The notes under the pieces: generated by a model
What the model was told of the DNA's origin: nothing
What the model saw: the letters and a program-made list of their open reading frames with translations, nothing else
Database searches by the model: none
Shown here: piece by piece, positions 1 to 5,491 of the stretch
Layout: each line of letters begins with the position of its first letter
Position numbering within the stretch: the stretch's first letter is position 1
Made by a program: the position numbers and the translations under genes
Assembly (NCBI GenBank): GCA_964640935.1
Contig: CAZXIY010000059.1
Location: forward strand, 1-7,192
Source of the DNA: CAZXIY01 sp964640935
Lineage (GTDB): Archaea > Thermoplasmatota > Thermoplasmata > Methanomassiliicoccales > Methanomethylophilaceae
DNA: 7,192 nt
Reading direction: 5' to 3'

Positions 1-649
1 TCGCGGCTATACGTGCTCCTGACGACAGAGCGGTCTCCGGTCCGAGAGTGCAGAGCCCCGGTCTTCCGCAATTGGTACGTGCGAGATCGGTGTATTTCAT
101 CTCCATCATGACCGAGTATATCTCGCGCGGAGTGTTGGGCTTAAGGTCCTTCTTGAATATCGTGTTGAGAACGCCGTTGAACAGAGTGTCCACGATCGAT
201 TCCTGTGCGTAGCTCTGCATCATCTTTGAGTATATCTCTTCGGAGACCATCGCGGCCGTGGGTCCGCCCATAACGACGGGGCGTCTTCTGGCGCTGCCGT
301 GCCTCGCCTCGAGACTCACTGAGTCTTTTCCGCATCCGAGTTTGACCTTTTTCGGAGCCCTGTTGATACCCTCGAGCACCTCTTCTTCCGTGACGTTCAG
401 AACGCGGGAGAGATCGGGGCAGTAGAATCCCGTAGTGACGAGCATATCCATGCCGGCACGGAACAGTCTGTCGGTCATATCCCTGTCATCGGGGATGATA
501 CGATCATCAAATTTTATCCCGTACTTTTTCTTCATCATCGAGGCGTTCGTCGGGACCATCGTGTAATCCCAATAGCTCTCGGAGACCTTCTTCCCCTTCG
601 AGAACCTGTCATAGACCTCAAGTGTTCCGAGTGTACGTCCTATTTCCAC
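1..649 (-). CDS. MtmB-family corrinoid methyltransferase lacking pyrrolysine (5' part, runs off left edge)
   Basis: The frame is open for 216 codons to the window edge and matches monomethylamine methyltransferase (MtmB, Pfam MtmB family) along its length. Recognisable stretches are EVYDRFSKGKKV (11-22), the KKYGIKF segment (41-47), MTDRLFRAGMDMLVTTGFYC (58-77) and GRPGLCTLGPETALSSG (195-211). In Methanosarcina MtmB the last motif reads GRPGMGVOGPETSLS with pyrrolysine (O) at residue 202. Here residue 202 is Leu, codon CTC at bases 44-46. MtmB family members move a methyl group from the substrate to Co(I) of a partner corrinoid protein, and pyrrolysine is thought to bind the amine, so the substrate here may not be monomethylamine. 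The only plausible start is GTG at 647-649: no ATG occurs in frame before residue 31, and GTG keeps residue 202 in register with MtmB. It overlaps the upstream corrinoid gene by 10 nt, suggesting translational coupling; no strong ribosome site is visible. The second half, with the other active-site residues, is outside the window. Confidence 0.88.
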   Translation of the reverse strand, partial: MEIGRTLGTLEVYDRFSKGKKVSESYWDYTMVPTNASMMKKKYGIKFDDRIIPDDRDMTDRLFRAGMDMLVTTGFYCPDLSRVLNVTEEEVLEGINRAPKKVKLGCGKDSVSLEARHGSARRRPVVMGGPTAAMVSEEIYSKMMQSYAQESIVDTLFNGVLNTIFKKDLKPNTPREIYSVMMEMKYTDLARTNCGRPGLCTLGPETALSSGARIAA

Positions 650-1296
650 TTTATCAACTCTGTTGTTTCCTTTACAAGTGAAACGAACGCGATCCAATCG
701 GGAGAGTAACCGTCGGCTTCTATCGTTCTGCACCAGATGTCGGTACATGCCGCCCCGCCCACAAGGATGCGCGGCGGGTCATCTATCTCCTTGGCCTGCG
801 ATACCAGATCCTTCTGAACGCAGAGGGCGGTCGACATCGGAGCGGAGGCTGCGACGATCTTCGAATGATATTTGACGGCGGCATCCAGGAATTTGGATGC
901 GGGGACGTCGCAACCTAGATCGATGACATAGAATCCGGAACTTCTGAGCATTGCCACGCAGATGTTCTTGCCGATCTCGTGTATGTCGTTCTCCACGGTG
1001 CCCATTATGACAACGACCCGGCCGTAAGCTCCGTCCTCTTTGTCGTCGGAACGTTCCTTAAGCAAGATCAGAATGTCATCCATCATATTCGACGCAGATA
1101 CAACGGTCGGAAGATGGATCGATCCGTCATCGAACATCTTCCCTATCGTTGTGATACCGGGTTCCAGTGCCAATTGTATGATATCCTTTGGTTCTACGCC
1201 TTCGTCCAGGGCTTTTTCGACAGCCGAATGCACGGAACTGAAATCCATTGAAACGATCATATCGCGTATCGTTTCGACGATTGTTGAAGAATTCAT
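640..1296 (-). CDS. Methyltransferase cognate corrinoid protein (MtmC/MtbC/MttC type)
   Basis: A 218-residue B12-binding protein that should carry a cobalt corrinoid and shuttle a methyl group from the overlapping MtmB homologue to a coenzyme M methyltransferase. Residues 1-85 form the methionine-synthase-like cap helices (KALDEGVEP, LEPGITTIGKMFDDG, HLPTVVSAS). The Rossmann-like B12 domain follows, with the cobalt-ligand motif D104-I-H106-E-I-G109, a degenerate SxL region (SAPMSTA), and GGAACTD for the GG motif. Length matches MtmC (about 217 aa). The ATG at 1296 is chosen because a strong GGGTGA ribosome site lies 5 nt upstream. The frame stays open upstream, so an in-frame ATG at 1392 (AAGGAAGG upstream, +32 residues) or a TTG at 1419 cannot be excluded. 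The stop is TAG, the codon used for pyrrolysine in many methylotrophic methanogens; readthrough would add about 35 arginine-rich residues, which look non-coding. Whether it belongs to the MtmC, MtbC or MttC branch cannot be decided by eye. Confidence 0.9.
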   Translation of the reverse strand: MNSSTIVETIRDMIVSMDFSSVHSAVEKALDEGVEPKDIIQLALEPGITTIGKMFDDGSIHLPTVVSASNMMDDILILLKERSDDKEDGAYGRVVVIMGTVENDIHEIGKNICVAMLRSSGFYVIDLGCDVPASKFLDAAVKYHSKIVAASAPMSTALCVQKDLVSQAKEIDDPPRILVGGAACTDIWCRTIEADGYSPDWIAFVSLVKETTELIKWK

Positions 1297-1301
1297 ATCG
1301 G

Positions 1302-1307
1302 TCACCC
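1302..1307 (-). promoter_or_regulatory. Shine-Dalgarno of the corrinoid gene, decides its start
   Basis: The minus strand reads GGGTGA followed by 5 nt and then ATG (1296-1294). GGTGA is the core complement to the archaeal 16S 3' end. This favours the 218-aa product over the longer in-frame options. Confidence 0.6.
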
Positions 1308-1433
1308 ATCGAATGAAATGCTGGCTGGTGTATCCCACGCCAATGAGAACATCATGGCTCAGTGTATTCGATACATTAACCTCGGTCGTCATTTTTAACC
1401 CTTCCTTATAGGAACGCAAGATTGGGTCCGTTT

Positions 1434-1469
1434 CACATTATTAAAGTCTTTAGGGCGTTAATAATTGTG
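1434..1469 (-). promoter_or_regulatory. AT-rich dyad / possible leader hairpin upstream of the corrinoid gene
   Basis: CACATTATTAA (1434-1444) pairs with TTAATAATTGTG (1458-1469): 11 base pairs with one bulged T (1465) and a 13-nt loop. If transcription starts about 26 bp below the TATA box at 1503-1514, this lies near the 5' end of the mRNA leader, so it could be an RNA hairpin. It could equally be a DNA operator. No known riboswitch pattern is recognised. Confidence 0.35.
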
Positions 1470-1471
1470 TA

Positions 1472-1483
1472 TTATTTAAATAA
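1472..1483. repeat. 12-bp perfect palindrome TTATTTAAATAA
   Basis: Perfectly self-complementary, centred 31 bp (about three helical turns) from the second palindrome at 1503-1514. It could be an alternative TATA box (start near 1450) or one half of a paired operator. In such AT-rich DNA a chance palindrome is also possible. Confidence 0.35.
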
Positions 1484-1502
1484 GACGTGAGAAAAATAGA
1501 TA

Positions 1503-1514
1503 GTTATATATAAC
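1503..1514 (-). promoter_or_regulatory. TATA box of the corrinoid/methyltransferase operon
   Basis: GTTATATATAAC is a strong archaeal TATA element and a 12-bp palindrome, in the AT-rich gap between the PP-loop gene and the corrinoid gene. A start about 26 bp downstream, near 1482, gives a leader of about 185 nt to the ATG at 1296, or about 90 nt to the ATG at 1392. Being palindromic, it gives no orientation itself; orientation is inferred from the genes. Confidence 0.5.
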
Positions 1515-1548
1515 AATAGTTTAAGACTGCAGATTAGGGATTATCAGC

Positions 1549-1583
1549 AAAAAGCTATGGTGATCGAAACAGACGGGCGATCA
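1549..1583 (-). terminator. Possible weak terminator after the PP-loop gene
   Basis: On the minus strand TGATCG (beginning with the TGA stop codon) and CGATCA form a 6-bp stem with an 11-nt loop (1561-1583), followed about 8 nt later by five T (1549-1553). The stem is short and the T run small, so this is a weak call. Confidence 0.3.
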
Positions 1584-2543
1584 CTTCTTCAGCGATCCTA
1601 CTCCGTCATCTTCTATGATCCTGCGATAGACGATCTCCATCGCTTCGGACGGCGACATCCCGTTCTTTCTGAGTATCTCTTCTGCCTTGGCCTTGATGAC
1701 CGAATCCATGCGGACGCTGACGAGGGACCCTCTCTCTGTCGGTGTCGTTCCGGATGTGACGCTGTCGTATACGGAAGCGATGTATTGGTTGTACATCATG
1801 CCTTTCTCGCGGGCTATCGCGCGTATTATGTCAGTTGTACCGGAACCGTATTGAGATGATTTCTTCTGTCTTCCGGCGATGACAGGATAACCGAGATCCT
1901 CTGCGATATCTCTGAGAACGGATTTTCTCGAATCCATATCCTTGGGTCTGAGGTCGGCCGGATCCAGCTTGTCAATATCGGAAATGACAATGGGGTCGAG
2001 GTACGGGTATGATATGGTCTTCCCGAAATGGCCTATGATCATCTTTTCACATGGAACGGATACGGTGAGAAGTCTTTCGACGCTGGCGTCCCTCATCGAT
2101 TCGTAATCATGATCCGGCTGATCCACGAACTTCGCGCAGCCCATGAAATACTCGTCGGATCCCTGTCCTGAAAGGATCAGACTCTCCTTAGATTCCATGC
2201 AGACGCAGAACAGCGGCATCTCGTATGATATGGTGAACGGGTCAGATACGCCGGTGGCGGCGATGAAGTCGCGGATGCGTATCTCCATATTACGCTTGGA
2301 TATCGCTGCATGCACCCATGGAAGGTCCAATCTTTCGGATAGGTCCTTTGCCATCGTCACATCGAATGCCTTGTCGGTGCCGCATGTGTACAGGGTCACA
2401 GATCTGGCATATCTCTTCGCTATGGCGGCTACGAGCCCAGAATCCAATCCGCCGGAGAAGGCCACGCCGATATCTTTTCCTTCGACGTCCTTTCTTACCG
2501 CGGCGACGATCGCGTCTCTCAGCTTGCCATACTTGAAGGGCAT
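1581..2543 (-). CDS. Asparagine-synthase-type PP-loop ATPase with C-terminal RelB/DinJ-like RHH domain
   Basis: Residues 1-265 resemble the synthetase half of asparagine synthetase: ATP pyrophosphatase loop SGGLDS (30-35), SGQGSDE (125-131), PYLD (180-183) and a basic RQKKSSQ segment (225-231), all in AsnB-like order. The N-terminal glutaminase half of AsnB is absent, so this protein would need free ammonia or another nitrogen donor, or modifies a different carboxylate. Residues 272-314 are a different module: a beta strand VSVRMDS (275-281), a helix rich in K/A/E, then GMSPSEAMEIVYRRIIEDDG. This is the RelB/DinJ antitoxin ribbon-helix-helix pattern, a dimeric DNA-binding fold. The start is uncertain: ATG 2555 (+4 residues) is also in frame with no ribosome site, but a TATA-like TTATAA is centred 27 bp above ATG 2543, fitting a leaderless message from 2543. 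The substrate is unknown, and nothing links it to the methyltransferase operon. Confidence 0.82.
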   Translation of the reverse strand: MPFKYGKLRDAIVAAVRKDVEGKDIGVAFSGGLDSGLVAAIAKRYARSVTLYTCGTDKAFDVTMAKDLSERLDLPWVHAAISKRNMEIRIRDFIAATGVSDPFTISYEMPLFCVCMESKESLILSGQGSDEYFMGCAKFVDQPDHDYESMRDASVERLLTVSVPCEKMIIGHFGKTISYPYLDPIVISDIDKLDPADLRPKDMDSRKSVLRDIAEDLGYPVIAGRQKKSSQYGSGTTDIIRAIAREKGMMYNQYIASVYDSVTSGTTPTERGSLVSVRMDSVIKAKAEEILRKNGMSPSEAMEIVYRRIIEDDGVGSLKK

Positions 2544-2555
2544 GACGGAGGCCAT

Positions 2556-2578
2556 TGCCGTTTTACATTATAACGGCA
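2556..2578 (-). promoter_or_regulatory. Inverted repeat spanning the TATA box of the PP-loop gene
   Basis: TGCCGTT (2556-2562) and AACGGCA (2572-2578) are perfect 7-bp arms around a 9-nt centre. The minus strand carries TTATAA at 2573-2568, centred 27 bp above ATG 2543. The position suits an operator overlapping the core promoter. Alternatively it is a terminator hairpin for the TM2 gene, which ends 12 nt upstream, though no T run follows. Confidence 0.45.
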
Positions 2579-2589
2579 GTGATTCAGAT

Positions 2590-2961
2590 TCAGAGGAAGT
2601 ATGAATCCGGATCCACAACGATATCTCCGTTGGCATCGGCATCCTTGAGCAATGCAAGGATGCCCTCGATTATGCCGAGTATACCTGGTATCGCGGTCCA
2701 GCAGAAGAGGATGTAAATGATGCCTGAAACTATCTTGCCGGAGTAGAATCTGTGTATACCGAGACTTCCGAGCAGTATCGCGAAAAGGGCATAGACGATC
2801 TTATTTACCTTCTTCACGCCGACGCCATAGTTGGTGCTGTTGGTATTCGTATTGCCTGATACGCCGCCGGACGGCGAGTCGGAATAATATTGTTTCTGGC
2901 CGCAACTGGCACAGAACGCCTGTCCATCCTCGACCTTTGCTCCGCAGTTCTTGCAATACAT
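2590..2961 (-). CDS. Zinc-ribbon / TM2 domain membrane protein
   Basis: A 123-residue protein with three parts. A short zinc ribbon at the start has CKNC (Cys3, Cys6) and CASC (Cys17, Cys20). A Ser/Gly/Asn/Thr-rich linker spans about 25-47. A TM2 domain spans about 50-107: a hydrophobic helix, the loop LGSLGIHRFYSGK with the family's GxHRFY signature, and a second hydrophobic segment containing AIPGILGIIEGI. The tail is acidic. Zinc ribbon plus TM2 is a recurrent architecture in methanogens and bacteria; its biochemical role is not known. The start is supported by AGGAG (2971-2975) 9 nt before the ATG. It lies 64 nt below the antiporter gene and 46 nt above the PP-loop ATG, all co-oriented. 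Confidence 0.9.
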   Translation of the reverse strand: MYCKNCGAKVEDGQAFCASCGQKQYYSDSPSGGVSGNTNTNSTNYGVGVKKVNKIVYALFAILLGSLGIHRFYSGKIVSGIIYILFCWTAIPGILGIIEGILALLKDADANGDIVVDPDSYFL

Positions 2962-3000
2962 GTCTTCGCTCTCCTATGCCTAGATTACAGCCGATGTGGG

Positions 3001-3008
3001 ATAAAATA
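3001..3008 (-). promoter_or_regulatory. Weak TATA box for the TM2 gene
   Basis: The minus strand reads TATTTTAT here. A start about 26 bp downstream (near 2978) would leave a short leader holding the AGGAG ribosome site. The TM2 gene may thus have its own promoter as well as reading from the antiporter. Confidence 0.3.
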
Positions 3009-3025
3009 CTAACGTCGAACAGTTC

Positions 3026-4909
3026 TCACAGGAGCGAATCATCGTCATCGTTCTCTTTCTTCGGTTTTTCGCCCCCGTCATCGACGGTCTTTGTTTCCGA
3101 TCCCTCGGAAGGATCGTCTTCGCCTGAAGCAACGGTCGTAACGGGTATCGGATCCTGATATCCTTTGCCTTTTCCGGTTTTTGTCTTTTTCGTACCCGAT
3201 TTGGATTTTCTGCGGTACATTATGTATGCCAAAGATACAAGCACCAGGGCTATGACCAGACAGAGGAAGTGTTCGACCACTCCGAGCGGGTTCGGAACTA
3301 TGAATACTATCATGAACGAGATCGCAAGAGCCACTAAGAGAGTGTTGACTTCTAATACGGATTGGTATATCGTTTTCTTTCCCGATTTCAAATCGGCGTT
3401 GTATTCGTATTCGGAACTAGATATGATTATTCCGCTGAGGAACTTCGTGCTCTTGATAAGATAGGCCGCTGGGGGGATAAGCACCAATATATTGGATATC
3501 ACGAGGACGAATTGCCACATCAGGAGCGACACGCCGAATGCGTCGAACAGCCAATCGCTCGCCACAGGTATCAGCCAATAGAACGCGATCTGCAGGAACG
3601 CGATCAGCAGGATGTCGAAGTATGCATGGTTGATCCCTTTGTGGAATGCATCCTGCGACATCTTTGACGAGATGTTTATCTGCTTGTAAATGTGGTCGCG
3701 TCCCGCATCTAGCCTGTTAACGCCGTTCCTTAGGAAATTCGGACATAAACGCACACCTGTGTCCCACATCTTTTCAGAATAACGTGTCAGTAGCGGCAGC
3801 ACGATCATGGACAGGAGGGCGGCACCGACAACGGATGTGTAGAAGTATTGACTCACGACACCGTAGTTGTACGCTTCCTTGGCGATGATGAATGCGAATT
3901 CTCCCATGGCGACAAGGCTTATGGCAGACAGGAAGCCTGTCTTCCCGTCAGTATTGCAAACCCAGTATCCGAATGCGACAGTGGTCGTTTTGAGAACGGC
4001 GTATATTATGTATATCGCAAGGATGAGCCAGATGCATTGAGTGATGACCTCGACCTTGACCTCCATACCTACCGAGATGAAGAACATCGCCATGAAAAGG
4101 TTCTTCATCGGTTCGATCTGCTGCGTGATCTCTTTTCTGGATTTGCACGGGGAGATCATAAGACCCATCAGGAACGCGCCTATCGCCATGGACAGCCCGA
4201 CCTTGATGGAGAGCAATGCCATGCCGAATGCCAGACCGACGGAGAAGATGACAAGCACCTCTGTAGGTACGCTCTTGGAGATCCAATCGATGATGCGCGG
4301 CATGAATTTGAGTCCGATGAACAGGCTGACGACCATGAAGATCACTATGCTGATGATCATGACGATGAGGCTGTTCAGATTCATCGACGATCCGGCCAAT
4401 ATCGGCGTTATTATGGACAGTATGATAACCTGTCCGATATCTTCCATGACCGTGATCAGAATGATAAGTTCGATATGATCGGGGTCCAACCTTGCCTGCG
4501 ATTTCAGAACGGCCAGGACCACCGCGGTGCTCGATCCCGATATTATGGCGCCGAGAGCGATGCTCTGAACCATGTTGAATCCCAGCATCGGCCCGATAAT
4601 CATGCCGCCGATTACCAGTAGCGGCAGCTGTATCATGGCTATCTTGATCGCAAAGATCCCGCGGGAACGCACATTGGAGATGTCGATCTCCATCCCTATG
4701 CTGAACATCAGCATGACCAGGCCGATGCTCGAAAGCATGCTGATGACGAATTCCCAATCGGAAGTCATCGTGAAGACGTTGGCGATGACGATGCCGGCCA
4801 CGAGATAACCTATTAGCGGCGGCATTTTCAGTCTGTTGAACACGATTGAGCATATCCCGGCGACAAGCGTGAACGTTGCCATCAGCGTCAGAAGCATTAC
4901 GTCTTCCAT
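3026..4909 (-). CDS. CPA2-family monovalent cation/proton antiporter (KefB/NapA type) with extra membrane domain
   Basis: A 627-residue integral membrane protein. Residues 1 to about 380 form the Na+/H+ exchanger domain: many hydrophobic helices, PPLIGYLVAGIVIAN near the start, SGSSTAVVLAVLKSQ (124-138) and the ion-site helix ITVMEDIGQVII, with acidic pair E156-D157. CPA2 proteins usually show ND or QD at this site. Instead of a cytoplasmic RCK/TrkA-N nucleotide-binding domain, the rest has about four more hydrophobic helices and then a 62-residue hydrophilic tail (566-627), lysine-rich first and Asp/Glu-rich at the end. It should exchange Na+ or K+ for protons across the cytoplasmic membrane; which ion is not clear. 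Start: ATG 4933 (+8 residues) is possible, but a TATA box at 4936-4941 lies too close to it. It is about 29 bp above ATG 4909, which fits a nearly leaderless message. No Shine-Dalgarno precedes either. Confidence 0.9.
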   Translation of the reverse strand: MEDVMLLTLMATFTLVAGICSIVFNRLKMPPLIGYLVAGIVIANVFTMTSDWEFVISMLSSIGLVMLMFSIGMEIDISNVRSRGIFAIKIAMIQLPLLVIGGMIIGPMLGFNMVQSIALGAIISGSSTAVVLAVLKSQARLDPDHIELIILITVMEDIGQVIILSIITPILAGSSMNLNSLIVMIISIVIFMVVSLFIGLKFMPRIIDWISKSVPTEVLVIFSVGLAFGMALLSIKVGLSMAIGAFLMGLMISPCKSRKEITQQIEPMKNLFMAMFFISVGMEVKVEVITQCIWLILAIYIIYAVLKTTTVAFGYWVCNTDGKTGFLSAISLVAMGEFAFIIAKEAYNYGVVSQYFYTSVVGAALLSMIVLPLLTRYSEKMWDTGVRLCPNFLRNGVNRLDAGRDHIYKQINISSKMSQDAFHKGINHAYFDILLIAFLQIAFYWLIPVASDWLFDAFGVSLLMWQFVLVISNILVLIPPAAYLIKSTKFLSGIIISSSEYEYNADLKSGKKTIYQSVLEVNTLLVALAISFMIVFIVPNPLGVVEHFLCLVIALVLVSLAYIMYRRKSKSGTKKTKTGKGKGYQDPIPVTTVASGEDDPSEGSETKTVDDGGEKPKKENDDDDSLL

Positions 4910-4934
4910 GAGCCAACGGGCAACACACTTCATA

Positions 4935-4943
4935 CTATAAATC
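4935..4943 (-). promoter_or_regulatory. TATA box of the antiporter gene
   Basis: The minus strand reads GATTTATAG, with TTTATA at 4941-4936. Its centre is about 29 bp above ATG 4909, a normal archaeal spacing for a message with almost no leader. Confidence 0.5.
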
Positions 4944-5209
4944 GGATTTTAATTTGTCCTGCGGTACATCGGTAAGAAAGAGAAACCGATACGGCGTTAT
5001 TCGATCGGATGATGTGATTTCAGAACCGCTGGACATTCCTGGACGAATGTGTGCTCATATCCGGAGATCGGCGGCCGATACAGTTGCAGAGTCATCAGAC
5101 CGGCGCCGTGCTCGGAAGCACTCAGCGAACCGATCCGTCTGAGCAAAAGAGTATTCTTTGTCGATAACGGGCTGCGGAAACTGCATATCTCCTTTCGATG
5201 GCTGAGAGG
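4944..5209. other. Intergenic stretch with no recognised gene
   Basis: Part of the gap between the divergent antiporter and dihydrouridine synthase genes. Short open frames exist on both strands (for example 62 codons from 4954, plus; 43 codons from 5186, minus), but their products are Arg/Ser-rich and match nothing I recognise. Small dyads are present: ATCGGT/ACCGAT (4968-4973 / 4985-4990) and GTGCT/AGCAC (5108-5112 / 5117-5121, loop CGGA). I see no tRNA, no convincing C/D-box pair and no repeat array. Confidence 0.5.
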
Positions 5210-5370
5210 TCATATGGCGGATCCGACACCCCACTGAGCGTAAAGCGTCAGGCCGTAGGATGATTGGCTGTAAGGGGTATATGATATCCCGCTGCTGTGA
5301 CGCCCGCGATCATCAAGACGACCAAAATCACAGTGATCGTCTTCAATCTCACACTGTTCAAAGACCCCAT
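5210..5370 (-). pseudogene. Frameshifted remnant or very short gene for a secreted peptide
   Basis: ATG 5370 opens 40 codons ending in TGA at 5248-5250. The product has a basic start (NSVRLK), a hydrophobic core TITVILVVLMIAG and VTAAG, which together look like a signal peptide or anchor. After a one-base frame change near 5280, the reading continues as TPYSQSSYGLTLYAQWGVGS and ends at TGA 5210-5212. LTLYAQW is the typical end of a Listeria-Bacteroides (InlB B-type) surface repeat. A TATA-like ATTTAAAAT is centred 28 bp above the ATG, matching leaderless initiation. The simplest reading is a decayed, mostly deleted secreted surface-protein gene. A genuine 40-residue peptide is the alternative. 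Confidence 0.4.
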
Positions 5371-5393
5371 GCAGAAGGAATCTTCTCGTTACG

Positions 5394-5402
5394 ATTTTAA
5401 AT
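5394..5402 (-). promoter_or_regulatory. TATA-like box above the signal-peptide ORF
   Basis: The minus strand reads ATTTAAAAT, centred 28 bp above ATG 5370. The element is nearly palindromic, so it could also serve rightward transcription of the dihydrouridine synthase gene (start near 5425). Confidence 0.35.
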
Positions 5403-5491
5403 GATTCATGGAAAGGGGAGTTTAACGCTGCCGCATCGACGGTCACGGTCTGCGCAAATTCGATAAATGCGGAGAGTATGGGCGATTCAGA

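Noticed and set aside
1..649. In-frame TAG pyrrolysine codon in the methyltransferase
   Set aside because: I read all 216 codons in the MtmB frame: there is no TAG, and the expected position is CTC. The missing second half could not be checked.
1040..1411. 123-codon plus-strand frame opposite the corrinoid gene
   Set aside because: Antisense shadow of a well-supported gene, with no domain resemblance.
1557..1859. 100-codon plus-strand frame starting in the AT-rich leader
   Set aside because: Antisense to the PP-loop gene from 1581 onward, with no recognisable protein features.
3848..4621. 257-codon plus-strand open frame rich in Asp, His and Arg
   Set aside because: Lies wholly antisense to the antiporter; its D/H/R/E-rich composition is what the complement of hydrophobic codons produces.
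3948..4928. 326-codon minus-strand frame overlapping the antiporter
   Set aside because: A shifted frame of the antiporter gene on the same strand, full of His/Arg and without recognisable domains.
4999..5030. GATGATG followed by CTGG, resembling a C/D-box small RNA
   Set aside because: Box D should be CTGA and the spacing and partner boxes are missing.
5055..5186. 43-codon minus-strand ORF beginning at 5186, preceded by AAAGGAG
   Set aside because: The GGAG lies only 2 nt from the ATG, too close for a ribosome site, and the product shows no family pattern; kept only as a note in the intergenic entry.
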